Part shown: positions 1 through 11,938 of the stretch, one piece after another
Layout of the letters: each line of letters opens with the position of its first letter
How positions within the stretch are numbered: position 1 is the first letter of the stretch
Assembly: GCA_009733575.1 (NCBI GenBank)
Contig: ML769400.1
Span: forward strand, 124,001 to 188,000
Direction of reading: 5' to 3'
DNA: 64,000 nucleotides
Source: Gymnopus androsaceus JB14
Lineage: Eukaryota; Basidiomycota; Agaricomycetes; Agaricales; Omphalotaceae
Position numbers and translations under genes: made by a program
Notes under the pieces: generated by a model
Databases searched by the model: none
Told to the model about the DNA's origin: nothing
What the model saw: only the letters and a program-made list of their open reading frames with translations

Positions 1-325
1 TTATGTTCTTTCTCGTGTCCCCAGTAAAACGGATTGTTTGTTGCGCCGAACCGCTTGCTTTCGTGTTTAGTGTGAGCGTTGCGAGCCGGGCAGTCTTGAC
101 TGCCTCCCACAACAACGTGAGCATTAAGCACCCGCGGCATACATATACTGTAAGTAGGCGCTATGTGTGTTGCGCGGAACCCGGCTGTTTCTCAAAGGGA
201 CCGCGCCGGTTTACATGCAGCGCTTCAGATATTGACTAATTCTTTTGCATTATCCAGAGCAAACTCAAGTTGTATCGGATGACGGAACATATTGATAAGA
301 AAATCAATCAATGAAGTTACAATGG
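1..325. other. No recognised gene (window edge)
   Basis: No exon, family motif or repeat with a second copy in the window could be recognised here. An open frame exists on the plus strand but it shows no domain and no splice context. The stretch ends where the left arm of an inverted-repeat element begins. Confidence 0.5.
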
Positions 326-1078
326 CTACTATGGTTGTTCAGGATATGCTGACCACCGCATTGCGGGACAACCAGTGAAGATATGAAAAATCTGAGTAGG
401 CCATTCGATTCGTAGACCTTTAAAACCCTCAGAATAAGATTATTAGATTTTTCTTGAATTTCCTCGTCGCATCGGCAGTCTCCCGAGCCAAAACCAGGAT
501 ATGCTGATTTTTGATGCGCGCCAAAAACCTTAGAGGCGAACAACATCAGCAAAACCTGTATTTTCGCTAGAGGTCTCCAGAGATCTCTGGAGCTTGACAG
601 CTGTCAAAAAAAATGTCAATTTTCTCCAGAGATCTCCAGAGGTCTCTGGAATAGGGTACCTTGCTCCAGAGATGTCCCAAATGAATGGGTTTTCTCCAGC
701 GAAAATACGGGTTTTGCTGATGAATGAGTCTTTCGTTTGCGCAATACGCTATTCTTCACATTTTCCTTAGAAAATTTGGACTTAAGATCTTACCATTATA
801 TGTTCTGGCTGGAGCAGCACAGCTCAACATTTGCTATTCATATATATAGTGTTCCTTGAACTTTGATGGGGTATGGAGGTCAATGATTTCAATGTTGCAT
901 TTACTATACTTCCTAACCTCAGATATCAGTCTTTAAAAGTATCCAGGATTGATAAATACTATCTAAAGAACTTGTAAAATAATCCTGGTGGGCACTCAAA
1001 AACAGGAACAGTGTAAATCGAGCGATTTCCAAAATTCAGCATATCCCGGTCCCAGCATATCCCGAACAACCATAGTAG
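326..1078. mobile_element. ~750 bp terminal-inverted-repeat element
   Basis: The arms at 326-351 and 1053-1078 are inverted copies (CTACTATGGTTGTTC followed by R-GGATATGCTG), matching at about 25 of 26 positions. The inner part of the right arm is itself doubled (two CAGCATATCCCGG-type words at 1038-1062), and a related word lies near 490-500. No transposase frame is present, so it looks like a non-autonomous DNA element. ATGGCT occurs just outside both ends (near 322-327 and 1080-1085), a possible target duplication if three bases were lost from the left arm. A second, smaller element is nested at 544-722. Superfamily is not assignable from sequence alone. Confidence 0.6.
544..722. mobile_element. 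CATCAGC-ended MITE-like element, copy 1
   Basis: A 179 bp element bounded by near-perfect inverted ends: CATCAGCAAAACC then TGTATTTTCGCT on the left and the matching inverse on the right. The interior is built of palindromic words (CCAGAGATCTCTGG, GACAGCTGTC). It is flanked by AA on both sides. A relative with the same end and the same interior words lies at 30114-30277 in the opposite orientation. It is nested inside the larger element at 326-1078, so it inserted later. No coding capacity. Confidence 0.72.
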
Positions 1079-1137
1079 TATGGCTAGGACTGTTAGGTTT
1101 CATATAAAACTATTTTTATCATAATTTTAGCTAATTT

Positions 1138-1304
1138 ATCTGGCCCAAAGTCGACTGGACAGAGAAGTGCCTGATGGCACTGTACAGCCTGAAGTGACCC
1201 AACTTTTCATCAACAAGGTCTTTCCTTTCGAAGAAGCGGGCCAGGCGTACGAGTATCTGCGGTCTCAAGCTCATGTTGGGAAGATTGTCATCAAGGTGGC
1301 ATAA
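1138..1304 (+). pseudogene. Stranded last exon of an MDR alcohol dehydrogenase
   Basis: After an AG acceptor the frame reads a zinc-type alcohol dehydrogenase C-terminus, including PEVTQLFINKVFPFEEAG, then AYEYLRSQAHVGK and a terminal VIKVA before TAA. The complete gene at 31162-32702 ends in the same way (VFPFEEALQAYKYL, HVGK, VIKVA), and the last ~36 nt are nearly identical. No upstream dehydrogenase exon was found; the expected position is occupied by inverted-repeat elements. This is most simply a duplicated fragment, or a gene whose 5' part was displaced by transposons beyond the left edge of the window. Confidence 0.7.
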
Positions 1305-1481
1305 CATAAGTAGGGATATAACTATAGTTCAATACAGGTACTGTAAAGACAAGAAACAAGAAGAGGCAATTAAAATATACATAATCGTAAAAAAAGGGCC
1401 AATGAGCTACTCAGAGCCAGACCAAGATTCGTGAATACAAAGACGGCAAAATATATAATACGAGGTGTTCGGAGCATCGAT

Positions 1482-3329
1482 TCACTTATCCTTGAACACC
1501 AGCTCCAGATGATCAGTACCTTGCAAGACGGTGTACACCCGCTTCGACAAAGCCTGCCCGACTTTGTCACCCCCACCCCCGGTAGCCGTTTTTTGGCCAT
1601 CCCTGCGACGATCAATCTGGATTGAAACGGGTGAGTTAGATGGAAAGGGAATGAATGACACCTCTGTACATACCTTGCAATTGGCCAGAAGATGCTGAGC
1701 ACTATCGGGATTTCCTTTCGTACTCCAGCAACAAACTTCTCATGGTAGGATACTCTGCTACGATCCCTTCAGCAGCAGGATCAGTGAGTCGATGGATTTG
1801 CGTAAGCATCTTGATCCAAGTATCCTTGTTATCTGTTCCCTTCCCCTGTCTCACTAGCCAAAGGACAGAACGGGAGATGGGAACGTGCAACCAATCTAGT
1901 AGCAGTCTAAGTTCCCGTGGAAGGCGTTTACAGCAAGAAAGACTTACTTTTCCTCTTTTAAACCTGAACGCGAAAGAAGAACTAGATAAGAAAATACACA
2001 TACAACGCACGGAAACGGACGTACCAAGATCAGCAGAGTAATCATACAGCCGATCCACCATTTCCTGTTCGTCTTCGACGCAGACATGATAGGTATGGTG
2101 TTCGAATTCCAAGCTACTCAATGCATCCTTCGAACCTGTTCCATTCTGCTGGCTTACTCTTTCGCAGTCTCCCCATTCCGATGATCATGATGAAGACCTG
2201 GTCCTTGGGCTCAAGTCCGTGTGTTCTACGGAAATCTTGCAAAAGACCGACAAGGCCATCATTCAGAACAAGTGGTCTGAGTTGATTGATTGCCAATCGC
2301 AGAAGGGCCAAGTTCTCGTATCTGGAGTACGGAGGATCAACAGGCTTGAACGCGCGAGTCGAAACATCGTATTCGCGTTTAATAAGCCGCTGCCAGCGGA
2401 CAGTGTCGTATCCCGGAAGCTGAACACGCTCGTATGCGATGGTAGCTCCAAATTCGTCGATTTTCTTGTGAAGAAGGTGAGCGAGATTGGGATATGATTT
2501 AAAGGAGTCGGAAAGGATGATCGTCATGTCCTTCAACGTCCCTTTCTTGTCGGTTACAAGTTTGTTGGCAGTTTTGTGGGCCGCCTTGTCCGACCTTTTC
2601 CTTCTCTTGTTGGGCTTTAGCAGCTGCCTTCTGATCCTGTTTGGCCGCTTTCTCGTCCTCCTTCCGCCGCTTCTCTTTCTCCTGCTTTCATATTTCTTTT
2701 TCTCCTTTTCGTATTCTTTCCGCTCCTAGTGGCTGTTAGCCTTTGATGAACTTGAGGTGCAAACGACAGAAAGAACAAACCTTTTCGATTGCTTTCTCTT
2801 CTGCGGTCTTACGCGTCCGCTTCTTGGCTGTTGTAGTTGAAGTGGAAGGTTTATCGGAACGCGTTTTCTTCGGAGGAGAAGGTGTCTCATAAGAGTCGGT
2901 GAGATCAATAGGATGAGGAGTCGTTTGACTATAACGCCGTTTGTTGGAATAGGAAGGTTGTGATGTGGAAGACGGGTTCTTAAGAGGGATACTTTTCAGA
3001 ACCTCCTGTACGCCATCAGGCAAGTCTGAATCCGAGTCATAGTATGGAGACAGTGCTCTAGCCTTGCCCTTTCCCTGAGGCTTACGCGGCGCGGCTTTCT
3101 GTGGAGATGAGATAGAAAAGTCGTCGTCGTCGTCGTCGTCGTCAGGTAAATCGATGACCATTTCACTAGGCGAGGAAGTTGCGGGGACTGTAGCTCTGGG
3201 CCATTCATCGTCATCGTCGTCGGAGATTTCATAGACTTGTGAAGAAGGAGGTAAGGTTGCCTGAGAGAAGTTTTGTGGCTCTATGTCGGTATCAGAGTCG
3301 GAAATTTCGATGGCATCGCTGGATGGCAT
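1482..3329 (-). CDS. EME1: Crossover junction endonuclease EME1-like subunit (ERCC4 family)
   Basis: Non-catalytic partner of MUS81 in the nuclear structure-specific endonuclease that cuts recombination intermediates and stalled forks. Seen: a start at 3329 opens a long acidic, Ser/Asp-rich tail (EISDSDTD, several Asp runs), then a Lys/Arg coiled stretch, then an ERCC4-like region (MTIILSDSF, IAYERVQLPGYDTVRW, DQVFIMIIGMGRL) and a helix-hairpin-helix-like tail (MLTQIHRLTDPAAEGIVAEY). At least four short GT-AG introns are needed; the last exon ends with HLELVFKDK. The family normally lacks the nuclease catalytic motif, and none is seen here. It lies 337 bp upstream of the PIF1 stop on the same strand, so both genome-stability genes are neighbours. 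Alternative: another XPF-family member; EME1 fits best by length and acidic N-terminus. Confidence 0.78.
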
Positions 3330-3666
3330 GTTGACAAGAAAGTAATACAAAGAGCACGAAAAGTAACGCGTGACGCATCGCGTATTGTTATTGCCACAGC
3401 TGTTCATTGTTCTCTCTGATTCCGTCATGCTCTTCCTTAGCGCTTTAGCCCTTATAGGCTATAGCTGGTCCTTGGCTGATCCACTGAAGTCTATCACAGT
3501 AGTAATAGAATACAAAGATCTACTTGTACGATATACGATACACTACATCAATTGCGATAAGTAAGGTCATAAGTAAAATGCAAATGAACAGATACAAGTA
3601 CGATGCGAATTCGACGATAACCAATACAAACACACCTTATTAGTGTGCATAATAATAATATATCTT
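3330..3666. other. Intergenic: EME1 upstream / PIF1 downstream region
   Basis: 337 bp between the PIF1 stop and the EME1 start, both genes on the minus strand. AT-rich, with no ORF showing a family motif. It must hold the EME1 promoter and the PIF1 3' UTR; no specific site could be identified. Confidence 0.4.
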
Positions 3667-5765
3667 CTAAACATCTTCCAACGTCTTGCTCCACTCAATG
3701 ACCTTATGGTGAGCAATAACCTTCTTGGGATTGAACCCAACAACTTGAAGCCCTTCGATTGAAGAAGCGCGTGAGAGGGCAACATAACTTTGCCCTGTAT
3801 ATTTAGGATTACGATCAGACTGATAACGACAAGAAGAAATGGAATTTTCACCTTTCTCGAAAACGCGGCCAAGGTCAACTTTAATGCGGTGGATGGTCTG
3901 GCCTTGACTTTTGTGGATTGACATAGACCAAGCCAGGATGAGAGGCCTAGAAGATGAAAAAACGGACAATAAGAACGATAAAGAGCCTCCATCGACGACG
4001 AAAATCTTACAGTTGAACTCTGCGAGCGAGAAGTTTCCCTTCCGCATCTTCAACCTTGAACTCGTCGCGCTTTATTAACACCGCTTCGGACTCATAACCT
4101 CCATCCTGCGATGGATACTCGAACAATACAAGAGGATACTTTTCCTCAACTACCACTGCCTTCTCTTTCTCCTTCTTGTTGGGTTTCGACTCCAGCTTGA
4201 CACCAGGAGTATTCTCCTTCTCATCTGAGGCCGAAACTGGGGTCTTCCCATCATCCGATAGACGAACATATCTCAGTAATGCACCATTTTTCTTGGTCTC
4301 TGTCGGAGACCTGAAGCTTGTCGGAGCCTTGCTGGACGATGCAGAGGAAGATTTACTACTCGTGCTTGTTGCCAGTGTATTCGCATTGCTGGATTTAGCG
4401 TCGGGAGAAGGCGGAATGCCAGCAACGAGTTGGTGAGGAGAATAGAAGCCCAAAACCCGACCAACGACTCCATTCACTAGATGCTCATCCACGTTCTTGA
4501 TCAGCATAACCTGCGCGTCGATTTTGAGTTCCAAACGTTCTTCGGCCAATAGGTTGTCGAGAAGATTCACTCGAGTACCACTATCCCGAGCGACGAAAAG
4601 GATTTTAGGACTCGAGAGCGCACTCAGGTGTGAAGCGTTAGACTGCGCTACTTGAGTGCGGAGAGGATAGAGTTCCGTTGGACGGATCGAGCTTGTTGGT
4701 AACGACCGAGAAAGGGAGTTAAATAAGGTTATTGCCTCTTCAGTTGGCGCCCCAAGACGAAGGGCGTTAAGAGCGGAGACGAAGGCTGATGTATCAAGAT
4801 TAGGATTATTAAAGTGATGCAGGAATGTCCGACTTACTGGAATCCTTCTGTCTAAAGACATGGGTGAGATTAACCGTGCTCTCTAAAGTGTTTGCCATGC
4901 TTGAGACTCGAAGGCAAATATCGGTTCTCGATTGTTTTTCGTGACGGGCGGTAGTTGAAAGAAGTCTCCCGTAATGATGATCTAGAGCTTGCTTGAGCTT
5001 CATCGATATGACAAAAAAAGAGCCCGAACATACTTGAATCCCTCCAAAGGGTCTCGTGGTGGGTTTCCTGAGCTTGACTGCAATATCATGCAGTTGTTGA
5101 AATAGAGGTCCATCGACCATTGAAACTATTTGAACGGTGAGCGAAGAAATCGGGCACAGTGATTGCGACCGTCGACCGACCTTCGTCAATAATCAAGACT
5201 TTAGCTTTCTTCCATCTTTGGAGTGCAGGTCGACATGTTTTGATGGACTTTAACATGAGATCCATGTCGGCACAGTTCGGAGTGACTGCTCCCCATGAGT
5301 GGATCGTCATTCCTGCCCGAACTCGAGTTAATTTTCAACGGATATTTCCACTAAGAAGACCCAGACCTCCGACATTGGAAGCGGCCATTCCGGTACTCGC
5401 TGTGATAGATATCGCATCTTTTGTTTTGGCGTATTTCTGACGAAGAGCTCTGATGATAGCGCGGAGCAATAAAGACTTGCCAGTGCCTATACGATGGCTT
5501 CGTCAACTTGGTAAAGATCAAGGTAGATTTAACACATACCTGCTGCACCAGTAAAAAAGACATTCTTTCCCTCATCTATTACCATTCTCAGCACTCTGGT
5601 TTGCTCTGAGTTCAATGCCACATGTGAAGGTCCAGCTGGATTATCGGTGCTTTTCTTTGGCAGGGGAACTTTAGGTGAAAAGAATGATTCGAGGGTAGCT
5701 CTGGGTTTCTTGGAAAGGTCCGAGCTGAGAGATGAGCCGGCCTTTCGCTTCAAGGAAGAAGACAT
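3667..5765 (-). CDS. PIF1: ATP-dependent DNA helicase PIF1
   Basis: 5'-3' DNA helicase acting in nucleus and mitochondria on telomeres, G-quadruplexes and Okazaki fragments. Seen in order after splicing short introns: a basic N-terminus with TLESFFSPK, which resembles a PCNA-interacting box lacking the initial Gln; Walker A split by an intron (FTGAAG joined to TGKS); [16 protein letters not shown]; Walker B (VLIIDEVSMVDG); [14 protein letters not shown] and [14 protein letters not shown]; and C-terminal motifs ([19 protein letters not shown]). No frame break was found. About 128 bp separates its ATG from that of the CDF transporter, which runs the other way, so a shared promoter is likely. 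Paralogous PIF1/Helitron helicases are an alternative, but the single-domain length and lack of Helitron Rep or ends argue for the cellular enzyme. Confidence 0.88.
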
Positions 5766-5893
5766 AATGATAAAGGGAACGCAGAGAAGATGAGTCGCGT
5801 GAGTGAGCGGCCTTTTACAGCAACACGTGATCGTAATGGCGATGCTTCGATGACGATTCTAGGCCTCAAGGCTTGACCACGACCCCCATCGCT
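5766..5893. promoter_or_regulatory. Bidirectional promoter region PIF1 / CDF transporter
   Basis: Only 128 bp lie between two divergent start codons (PIF1 on minus, CDF on plus). Any core promoter for both genes must sit here or in 5' leaders. No TATA box or known operator is obvious. Inference from gene geometry. Confidence 0.45.
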
Positions 5894-7710
5894 ATGAAGA
5901 ATATACATAGACTGGCAATTGTCCTAGCGATAAGTGCTTCGTTCTTTGTTGTTGAAATATCAGGCGAGTACTGCGTCCACCTCCTGTGTTCAAACTTTGA
6001 ATCAGCATCCAGTGGGCTTCAAAACCAAGAGTATCGCGCTAATTGCAGATGCAGTACGTTCCAATCCAAGACTGTACCTGAACGCTTCTTAATCGTCCCC
6101 AGTTCCACTATCTAAATGTAGGTACCATTCTAGAGCAACATCCCATTGTCACTAAATTAAAACGACCCAAAGGACGTGGTGGCATAGTCCGTATTAAGCT
6201 TCACTTCTCGTTGTACTGAAATGACTCTGCGCTTAGTGCGATAGCCTTTGTCGCTGCTTATGTCGGTATCTTGTCTTCAAATCGGAACATTTACTGATTC
6301 TAGCGATTCACAGGTCCAAGACCGAGGTCATACAGTCCGTATAATGTGCTGCAAGGTATCAGAAAGCCGCTGAACATTACCCATTAGAAACGAGGCTTCA
6401 CTTACGCCTTCCATCGAGCCGAACTTGTTGGTACGTTCTTTGAAAGCAGGTAGACAAGTAGTCGGCTGACGTGTGGCGTAGGTGCTTTCTTCAACGGGGT
6501 GTTTCTTCTTGCGCTGGCGCTTTCGATTTTTCTACAATCACTGGAGCGGCTCATCCAAATTGAAACAGTACAAGACCCGGAAGATGTCCTTATTGTTGGT
6601 TGTGTTGGTCTTGCCCTTAATATCCTGAGCGTTCTGTTTGTACATGGTGCGTTGGTAATAGATTCAGCCCGTAAATTGACTCATTCCCAATGTTTTAGAC
6701 CACGGTTCTCATGATCATAACACACAAGATGGTACTGGAACTCCTGATGCGATTGAGCTGTCGGATGAAATTAAGCTAGTGGTCAGTTTCTTTGAAGCTC
6801 GGTCCCTGTTTTCTTCTTCGAACGATGATTTTTTCAGCACGCTAGGCATCACCATACTAAAGCGAAGCCTTCGAATGGCCATGGTCATAACTTAGGGCTA
6901 CTTGCGGTCCTTATTCATCTTTGCGGTGATGCTGTAAACAGTCGGTGCTATTCCATCTGTTCAATGCCTCTCTCGTTGACACGAAGGCAGATATTGGTGT
7001 CATCATTGCCGCTGTCTTGATGTGGAAGCTTCACTCGCCCAATAGGTTTTATGCCGACCCAGTTGCGTCAATGCTTATAAGTTTTATCATTTTCGGGACC
7101 GCTATCCCTCTTAGTGAGTACAGTCACGCCCAACCTTTCATGCTACGAACATTTCAACATCAAAATTAGCCGCGCGCACAGGTCGAATCCTTTTGGAAGC
7201 TGCCCCGATCAACTTGGATTTGCAGAAGGTTACAGATGATTTGAACGGGGTGCGTATGTAGATAGTTATTCCACGCTTTCCGACTAACGGGATTGCGCAT
7301 AGAATCCGAATGTCGTATCGATCCATGATCTACACGTATGGCATCTCTCGCAGAAGTAGGCGCTTTTTCGTTCCAAATCATGACTGCTTGCTCAACGCCT
7401 TCATAGCGTTATTCTCGCCTCCGTTCATGTTTGCGTACCATTCGGGTCGAGCCTTCAAGATTGGGAGAAGACTGAAAGGAGTCTACAACATTGTTTCTCA
7501 GAGTATGGGGTTGAGCATGCTACCATCTCTCCGGAACTTCATCGTTCATCGTCGCAGACATCAGATAGCCAGACGCAAACGATGATGGATGAGAATGGTG
7601 ATGATCAGCAGTTTGGAACATGTAAGCTGCCCTCGAGAGATGGCTTTGGGTGCAATATTGGTGATAATCCTGGAATGCGGAGGCGAGATACAGGGCATAG
7701 CCATGCGTGA
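5894..7710 (+). CDS. Cation diffusion facilitator zinc transporter (ZRC1/COT1 type)
   Basis: Proton-coupled exporter that moves Zn2+ from cytosol into vacuole or other organelles. The gene is broken by about ten small introns. Seen after splicing: IHRLAIVLAISASFFVVEIS (TM1), VGFKTKSIALIADA, HYLND in TM2 and HLCGD in TM5 (the paired HxxxD zinc-site motifs), a His-rich loop (SHDHNTQ, ARHHHTK, NGHGHN), FYADPVASM, and a cytosolic C-terminus with HVWHLSQN and HCFSEYGVEHATISPELH. The last intron starts at the GTAGGC near 7353, so the apparent stop there is intronic and the protein ends at the TGA at 7708. The first intron appears to be GC-AG (G|GCGAGT). Family length is normal. Metal specificity for Zn rather than Co or Mn is inferred from the HxxxD pair and His loop. 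Confidence 0.88.
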
Positions 7711-8305
7711 TCTGACATCGATGTATTTCGATGCAAGTCTTTGTATTCTTTAATTTTCTTGGTGTCCAAGTATGTAAATTCATGGTAAGTAATTTCTCTC
7801 AGTTAGATTGTGTAAAATTCTAGACTATCTGATTCATAGAAGTCCACGTCGCGTCTAGAAGTTGTCAGTCGAGTTTGACCCCGTTCCCACAAGATCAAAG
7901 CTGTTTTTCTCTTCTTCATACCCACATGGCTACTGAGCAACTATCTCTCATGCTCTTTGTGATCGATTCAAAAGTGTGCAATGCGTTGCAGCTCTTTTAT
8001 AGAAGCTTTCCTTTGCCTCTAGCTTACCTCCCGAGAAATCATTCGCTCATCTTCGAATGATCCACATAGAGCAACCGTTGCGGTAATTCTCCTTTCCATC
8101 TTGTGTTCTAAGCTGCGAACCATTTAATCCTCCCTCGGACTTTGAGCAGCGCGGCTGCTTCTATCCCTATTAGTATCATTTTACCTCGTGCGTTTAGATT
8201 ATTACGAAAAGGATTCGTTTCCATAAAGGACTGGAATTCTAGTCGCCAGACTTAAATCTTCAATAACCTCCTCTGCCATTCCCTACAGCCCGTCTCTCCA
8301 TCGAA
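7711..8305. other. Intergenic between CDF transporter and aspartic protease
   Basis: About 595 bp with no recognised exon. A 61-codon frame near 7.9 kb has no family signal. The last ~150 bp before the protease ATG are C/T-rich, as is common around basidiomycete transcription starts. Confidence 0.4.
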
Positions 8306-9915
8306 ATGTTTACCAAGAGAATCTCACTGCTTGCGACAGCCGCTCTCACTATTTTATGCGATGCTTCGCCCACTGATACTGAATCTCTTGGGAGAACCGT
8401 AGTACCTCTTCGTCCTCGAAACCCTCTCACTAGAGCCGATGGTGTTTTTGATTATGATGCCGCCGTCATTCAATCGGTCGCCACTAAAAACAAACATCGT
8501 CAAAATCTACTGAATTTTCAGAAGAACACAGGATACTTGCCTGCGGTGTGTGTTCAAGTTGTATACGTACACAATGTATGAGATTGTGACTCGCTCCTAG
8601 GGTTTCGAACTCAAATCTATTGCCACTGTCCCATCATCTGTCGTGAGCCGCCGTCTGCACGAAGAACCTCTGACGGACGAGAACCAAGATATCGAATGGG
8701 CGGGATTCATAACCATCGGCACCCCACCTCAAACATTTCTGATCGATTTTGACACAGTAAGTTCGCTGCAACTTACACCACTCAATGATATAGACTCGAA
8801 AGTTTTAGGGCTCCTCCGATCTTTGGATTCCATCAGCGGCATGCAACCAAACTTCGTGCAAGACGAAGAGAAAGTATAAATCCAGCGCCTCCAAAACGTC
8901 GAAGAAGGAAAATGGGACGTTTTCCATCCTCTACGGTGACGGATCCGAAGTTTCAGGTCCTATATACGTAGATTCAGGTTAATTCAAGCTCGTATTCATC
9001 TTTTTCTTTACCAACACAACTCGATTCTAGTATCTGTCGCTGGCGTTAACGTTAGTGGACAATGGCTGTCTGCTGTTACTGTGCTCTCGGAGAGTTTTGC
9101 AGATGAACCCGTCGATGGGTAAGAAATGTCAAATTCGTGCTAGTAAACTGTCTAATGCATCATTCTAGCATCCTCGGTCTCGCATTCCCCGCGATCTCCA
9201 ATCTGAAACCATGACCCCTTCTTCGTCACCGCCTATAAACAACACGCCGTGGCTGAAAACAGCTTCGGATTCTATCTCTCTCAGAACGGCTCTGAACTTA
9301 CATTGGGCGGAGAAGATCCGAAACGAATCTCGGGACAAATCGAGTACCATAAAATCAACAACTCGACGGGTTTCTGGCAAGTCACTGGGGGCACCATTTT
9401 CGCGAATGGAAAGAAGGTTGCGGGCGTTTCTGCGTTCGAGACGATCATTGATAGTGGGACTACCATCGCATACGGCCCAACTGAAGCTGTGGCGAAGGTA
9501 TGGAAAACGGTCAATGGAACACTCTTCGATGAGGAGCAGGGTTTGTATTCCTTCTCTTGCGAGAAGTCCCCGAAGTTTGCTTTCAACTGGGGAGGGAAGA
9601 ACTTTACGATATCGTCCAAAAAGTACGTATTGTTTTTTGCATCCTTATCAGTAGCATTTGCGCTGAGCAAGATACTCTTTTCACATAGCTTGAACCTCGG
9701 ACAGACTTTCAACGGCTCTTCTCAGTGTATCGGTTCGCTGGCTGGTGCAGATCTCGGGCTGGGCAACGATACTTGGCTTCTCGGTGATAGGTAGAGGCGA
9801 ACGTTCGATGAAAAATTTGGACTGACTTTGTGTTTTTTTCTCCAGTTTCATGAAGAATGTGTACACGGTGTTTGACTCTGGTAAGAACGAGGTTGGATTT
9901 GCCAACCTGTCTTGA
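8306..9915 (+). CDS. Secreted pepsin-like aspartic protease (A1), one apparent frame break
   Basis: Extracellular or vacuolar acid endopeptidase. Seen: signal peptide (ISLLATAALTILCDASP), a pro-region, first catalytic motif DTGSS (the intron splits DT|G), SILYGDGSEVSG (flap), ILGLAFPAIS, second catalytic motif IDSGTT, and the C-terminal WLLGDSFMKN, VFDSGKNEVGFANLS. Several N-glycosylation sequons are present. After FPAISNLK the frame shifts by one: there is one extra C in AAACCATGACC (9209-9210), and the following frame continues normally with HDPFFVTAY. No intron signals explain this. Either a single-base assembly error or a recent inactivating mutation; both catalytic aspartates and all else are conserved, which favours error. 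Confidence 0.85.
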
Positions 9916-10168
9916 GTAAGAGGAACTGTACTTTAGATTGAAATCTTATCTAGTAAATGAAATCAGGTGGCCGAGGCCGATCGATAATCATTATTGAATC
10001 AATCCATTATAAAGCATTCTTTCGCTTCGACCATGATGGCTATATACAATCTTTCCTATAAAATAGCTCACTGGGACTTTCATTCTCGCTAAATCCCCTC
10101 CCCTCCCTCTACACCCGCGAACGTGTTGTAAGAGTCCCAAAATCGACCGCCAACGCTAGCGTTTTGAG

Positions 10169-11938
10169 ATGGAGACAACGCCTCTACCAAAATTCCAAGT
10201 ATTCCTGACGCTGTTAATTCAGCTGTCGGAACCAGTGACTGGAATGGTCTTTTATAGTCTTCCCTACGCAGACTCGAATCCTGACGATGTACTAGGTCAT
10301 TTACCCGTTCATTACTAGAGCTGTTAAACGCACTGGGATCACGGAGGGAGATGAAAAAAGAACAGGGTACTACGCTGGGGTCATCGTAAGCTCAAAAACT
10401 TCTGTGTTCTTTCAGGGCATGCCAAGCATATATTACAGGAATCGGTCTTTTTCATTTCTGAATCCCTCTCAGTGTACTATTGGGGACGCGCCTCGGACTT
10501 TTACGGTCGCAAGCCTATCCTTGTAATCGGTCCTCTTGGACTATCGCTAGCAATGCTGAGCTTTGGACTTTCGCAGTCCTTTTGGGGCATGGTAATCTCC
10601 AGGGCGGCCATGGGTGTATTCAATGGCAATATCGGTGTGTCCTTTTCGCTAGTGTGTGTGGGGAAAAGTAGTATTCAGATCCTTTTGCAGGTGTTTCAAA
10701 AACAGTAATGGCCGAAGTGGGTTAATCATTGATAGCTTTTAGACAGTTTATAAAGGCTCTTCCTTCTCAGTATACGGACGAAACGAACAGGGCTGACGCT
10801 TTCACGTTGATGCCGTTGGTTTGGACGATCGGGGCAACTATGGGGTAAGTAACGGGTTTATAACCAAGGGTTCGTCTCACGAGTCGAAACATCTAGCCCT
10901 GCTCTTGGAGGCGTTCTTGCAGCCCCTGCTACAAGGTGGCCACATGTGTTCGGCAAACTAGCATTCTTCACAGACTATCCTTGGTTTCTTTCTTGTTCTG
11001 CTGCTGGGCTTCTTGCTTTCATTGCGTTTGCGCTATCGTCCTGGGGCCTAAAAGAGGTAGCTTTGTCACTGTCTCTTTTGCTTTTACTAATGAACTCATT
11101 CGTTCCTAGACTCTACCAAGCAAAATTAAACAGAACAAAACCTCCGAATCTACACCGCTGCTTCTTAACGACTCAGAAGCTCGCCCTTCTTATGGTTCGC
11201 TGCCGGATTCGTCGGAATCAGGTATTGGCTCTTCATGCTCACCTGAAGCTGCACCTTCTGCTCGAGCATTGCTTGGGGATTCGAAACTCAGGATAACCCT
11301 TATCAGCATGGGCTTCCTCGCCTTCACCGACATGTCGTACCAAGTTCTCATACCACTGATCTACTCCACTTCAATCTCCGCTGGTGGGCTGGGTCTCTCT
11401 CCTTACCAAGTGGGCCTGATTTTGGGTATTTTCATGTTCGCCAACGGTGTCTGGAACTGGATAGTTTTGACTCCGATACTGAAAAAATTCGGACCAAGAA
11501 AGACGGTCATAGTCACGTATACTTTTTTCCTAAGCGCATTTCGTGCTTTTATGGGTTCTACGAGACGTGGCGGCGCGCGCTGGAGGGGTCACACCTCTAG
11601 TCTGGGCAATCCTTATCTTGCAGCTGTTTGTTTCGTCGGTGATAATCACAGCCTTCAGTGAGTAGTTCCTTCGATTGATATAGGGCTTTCTTGAATTTCT
11701 TTTCACAGACGCAATGCACTTACTCGTCGTAATGAATGCCCCACGCAATGCTCTCGGCTCAGTGAATGGTTTGGCACAGATGGTCTCCTCGGGTACAAGA
11801 GGTCTCGCGCCCGTTTTTTCATCTTCGTTGTTTTCCATTTCGTTGGAGTCTCGTATTGCTGGAGGACATCTGGTTGAAATCGTACTCATGGGTATCACCG
11901 TTGTGGGCATATACTGCATATCTCGACTACCTCACTAG
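10169..11938 (+). CDS. Major facilitator superfamily transporter (TetA / ZIFL-like)
   Basis: Twelve-helix secondary transporter of the drug:H+ antiporter-like group common in fungi, often near ZIF-like plant proteins. Seen: start LPKFQVFLTLLIQLSEPVTG, the conserved cytosolic A-motif-type loop WGRASDFYGRKP, GPLGLSLAMLSFGLS, the MGVFNGNIGVSKTVMAEYTDE segment, MPLVWTIGATMG, and C-terminal helices ending GITVVGIYCISRLPH. At least six introns; each exon joins in frame. The central loop (~11.1-11.27 kb) is Ser/Pro-rich and hydrophilic, as expected between helices 6 and 7. Substrate cannot be told from sequence. No regulatory gene lies next to it. Confidence 0.82.

Noticed and set aside
3667..5765. 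Helitron-derived PIF1 helicase
   Set aside because: No Rep/HUH domain, no Helitron ends and a normal cellular PIF1 N-terminus.
7353..7360. Premature stop in the CDF transporter (HVWHLSQK followed by TAG)
   Set aside because: Reading a GT-AG intron from GTAGGC to CATAG restores SQN-VILASVHVCVPFG and the whole conserved C-terminus, so the stop is intronic.
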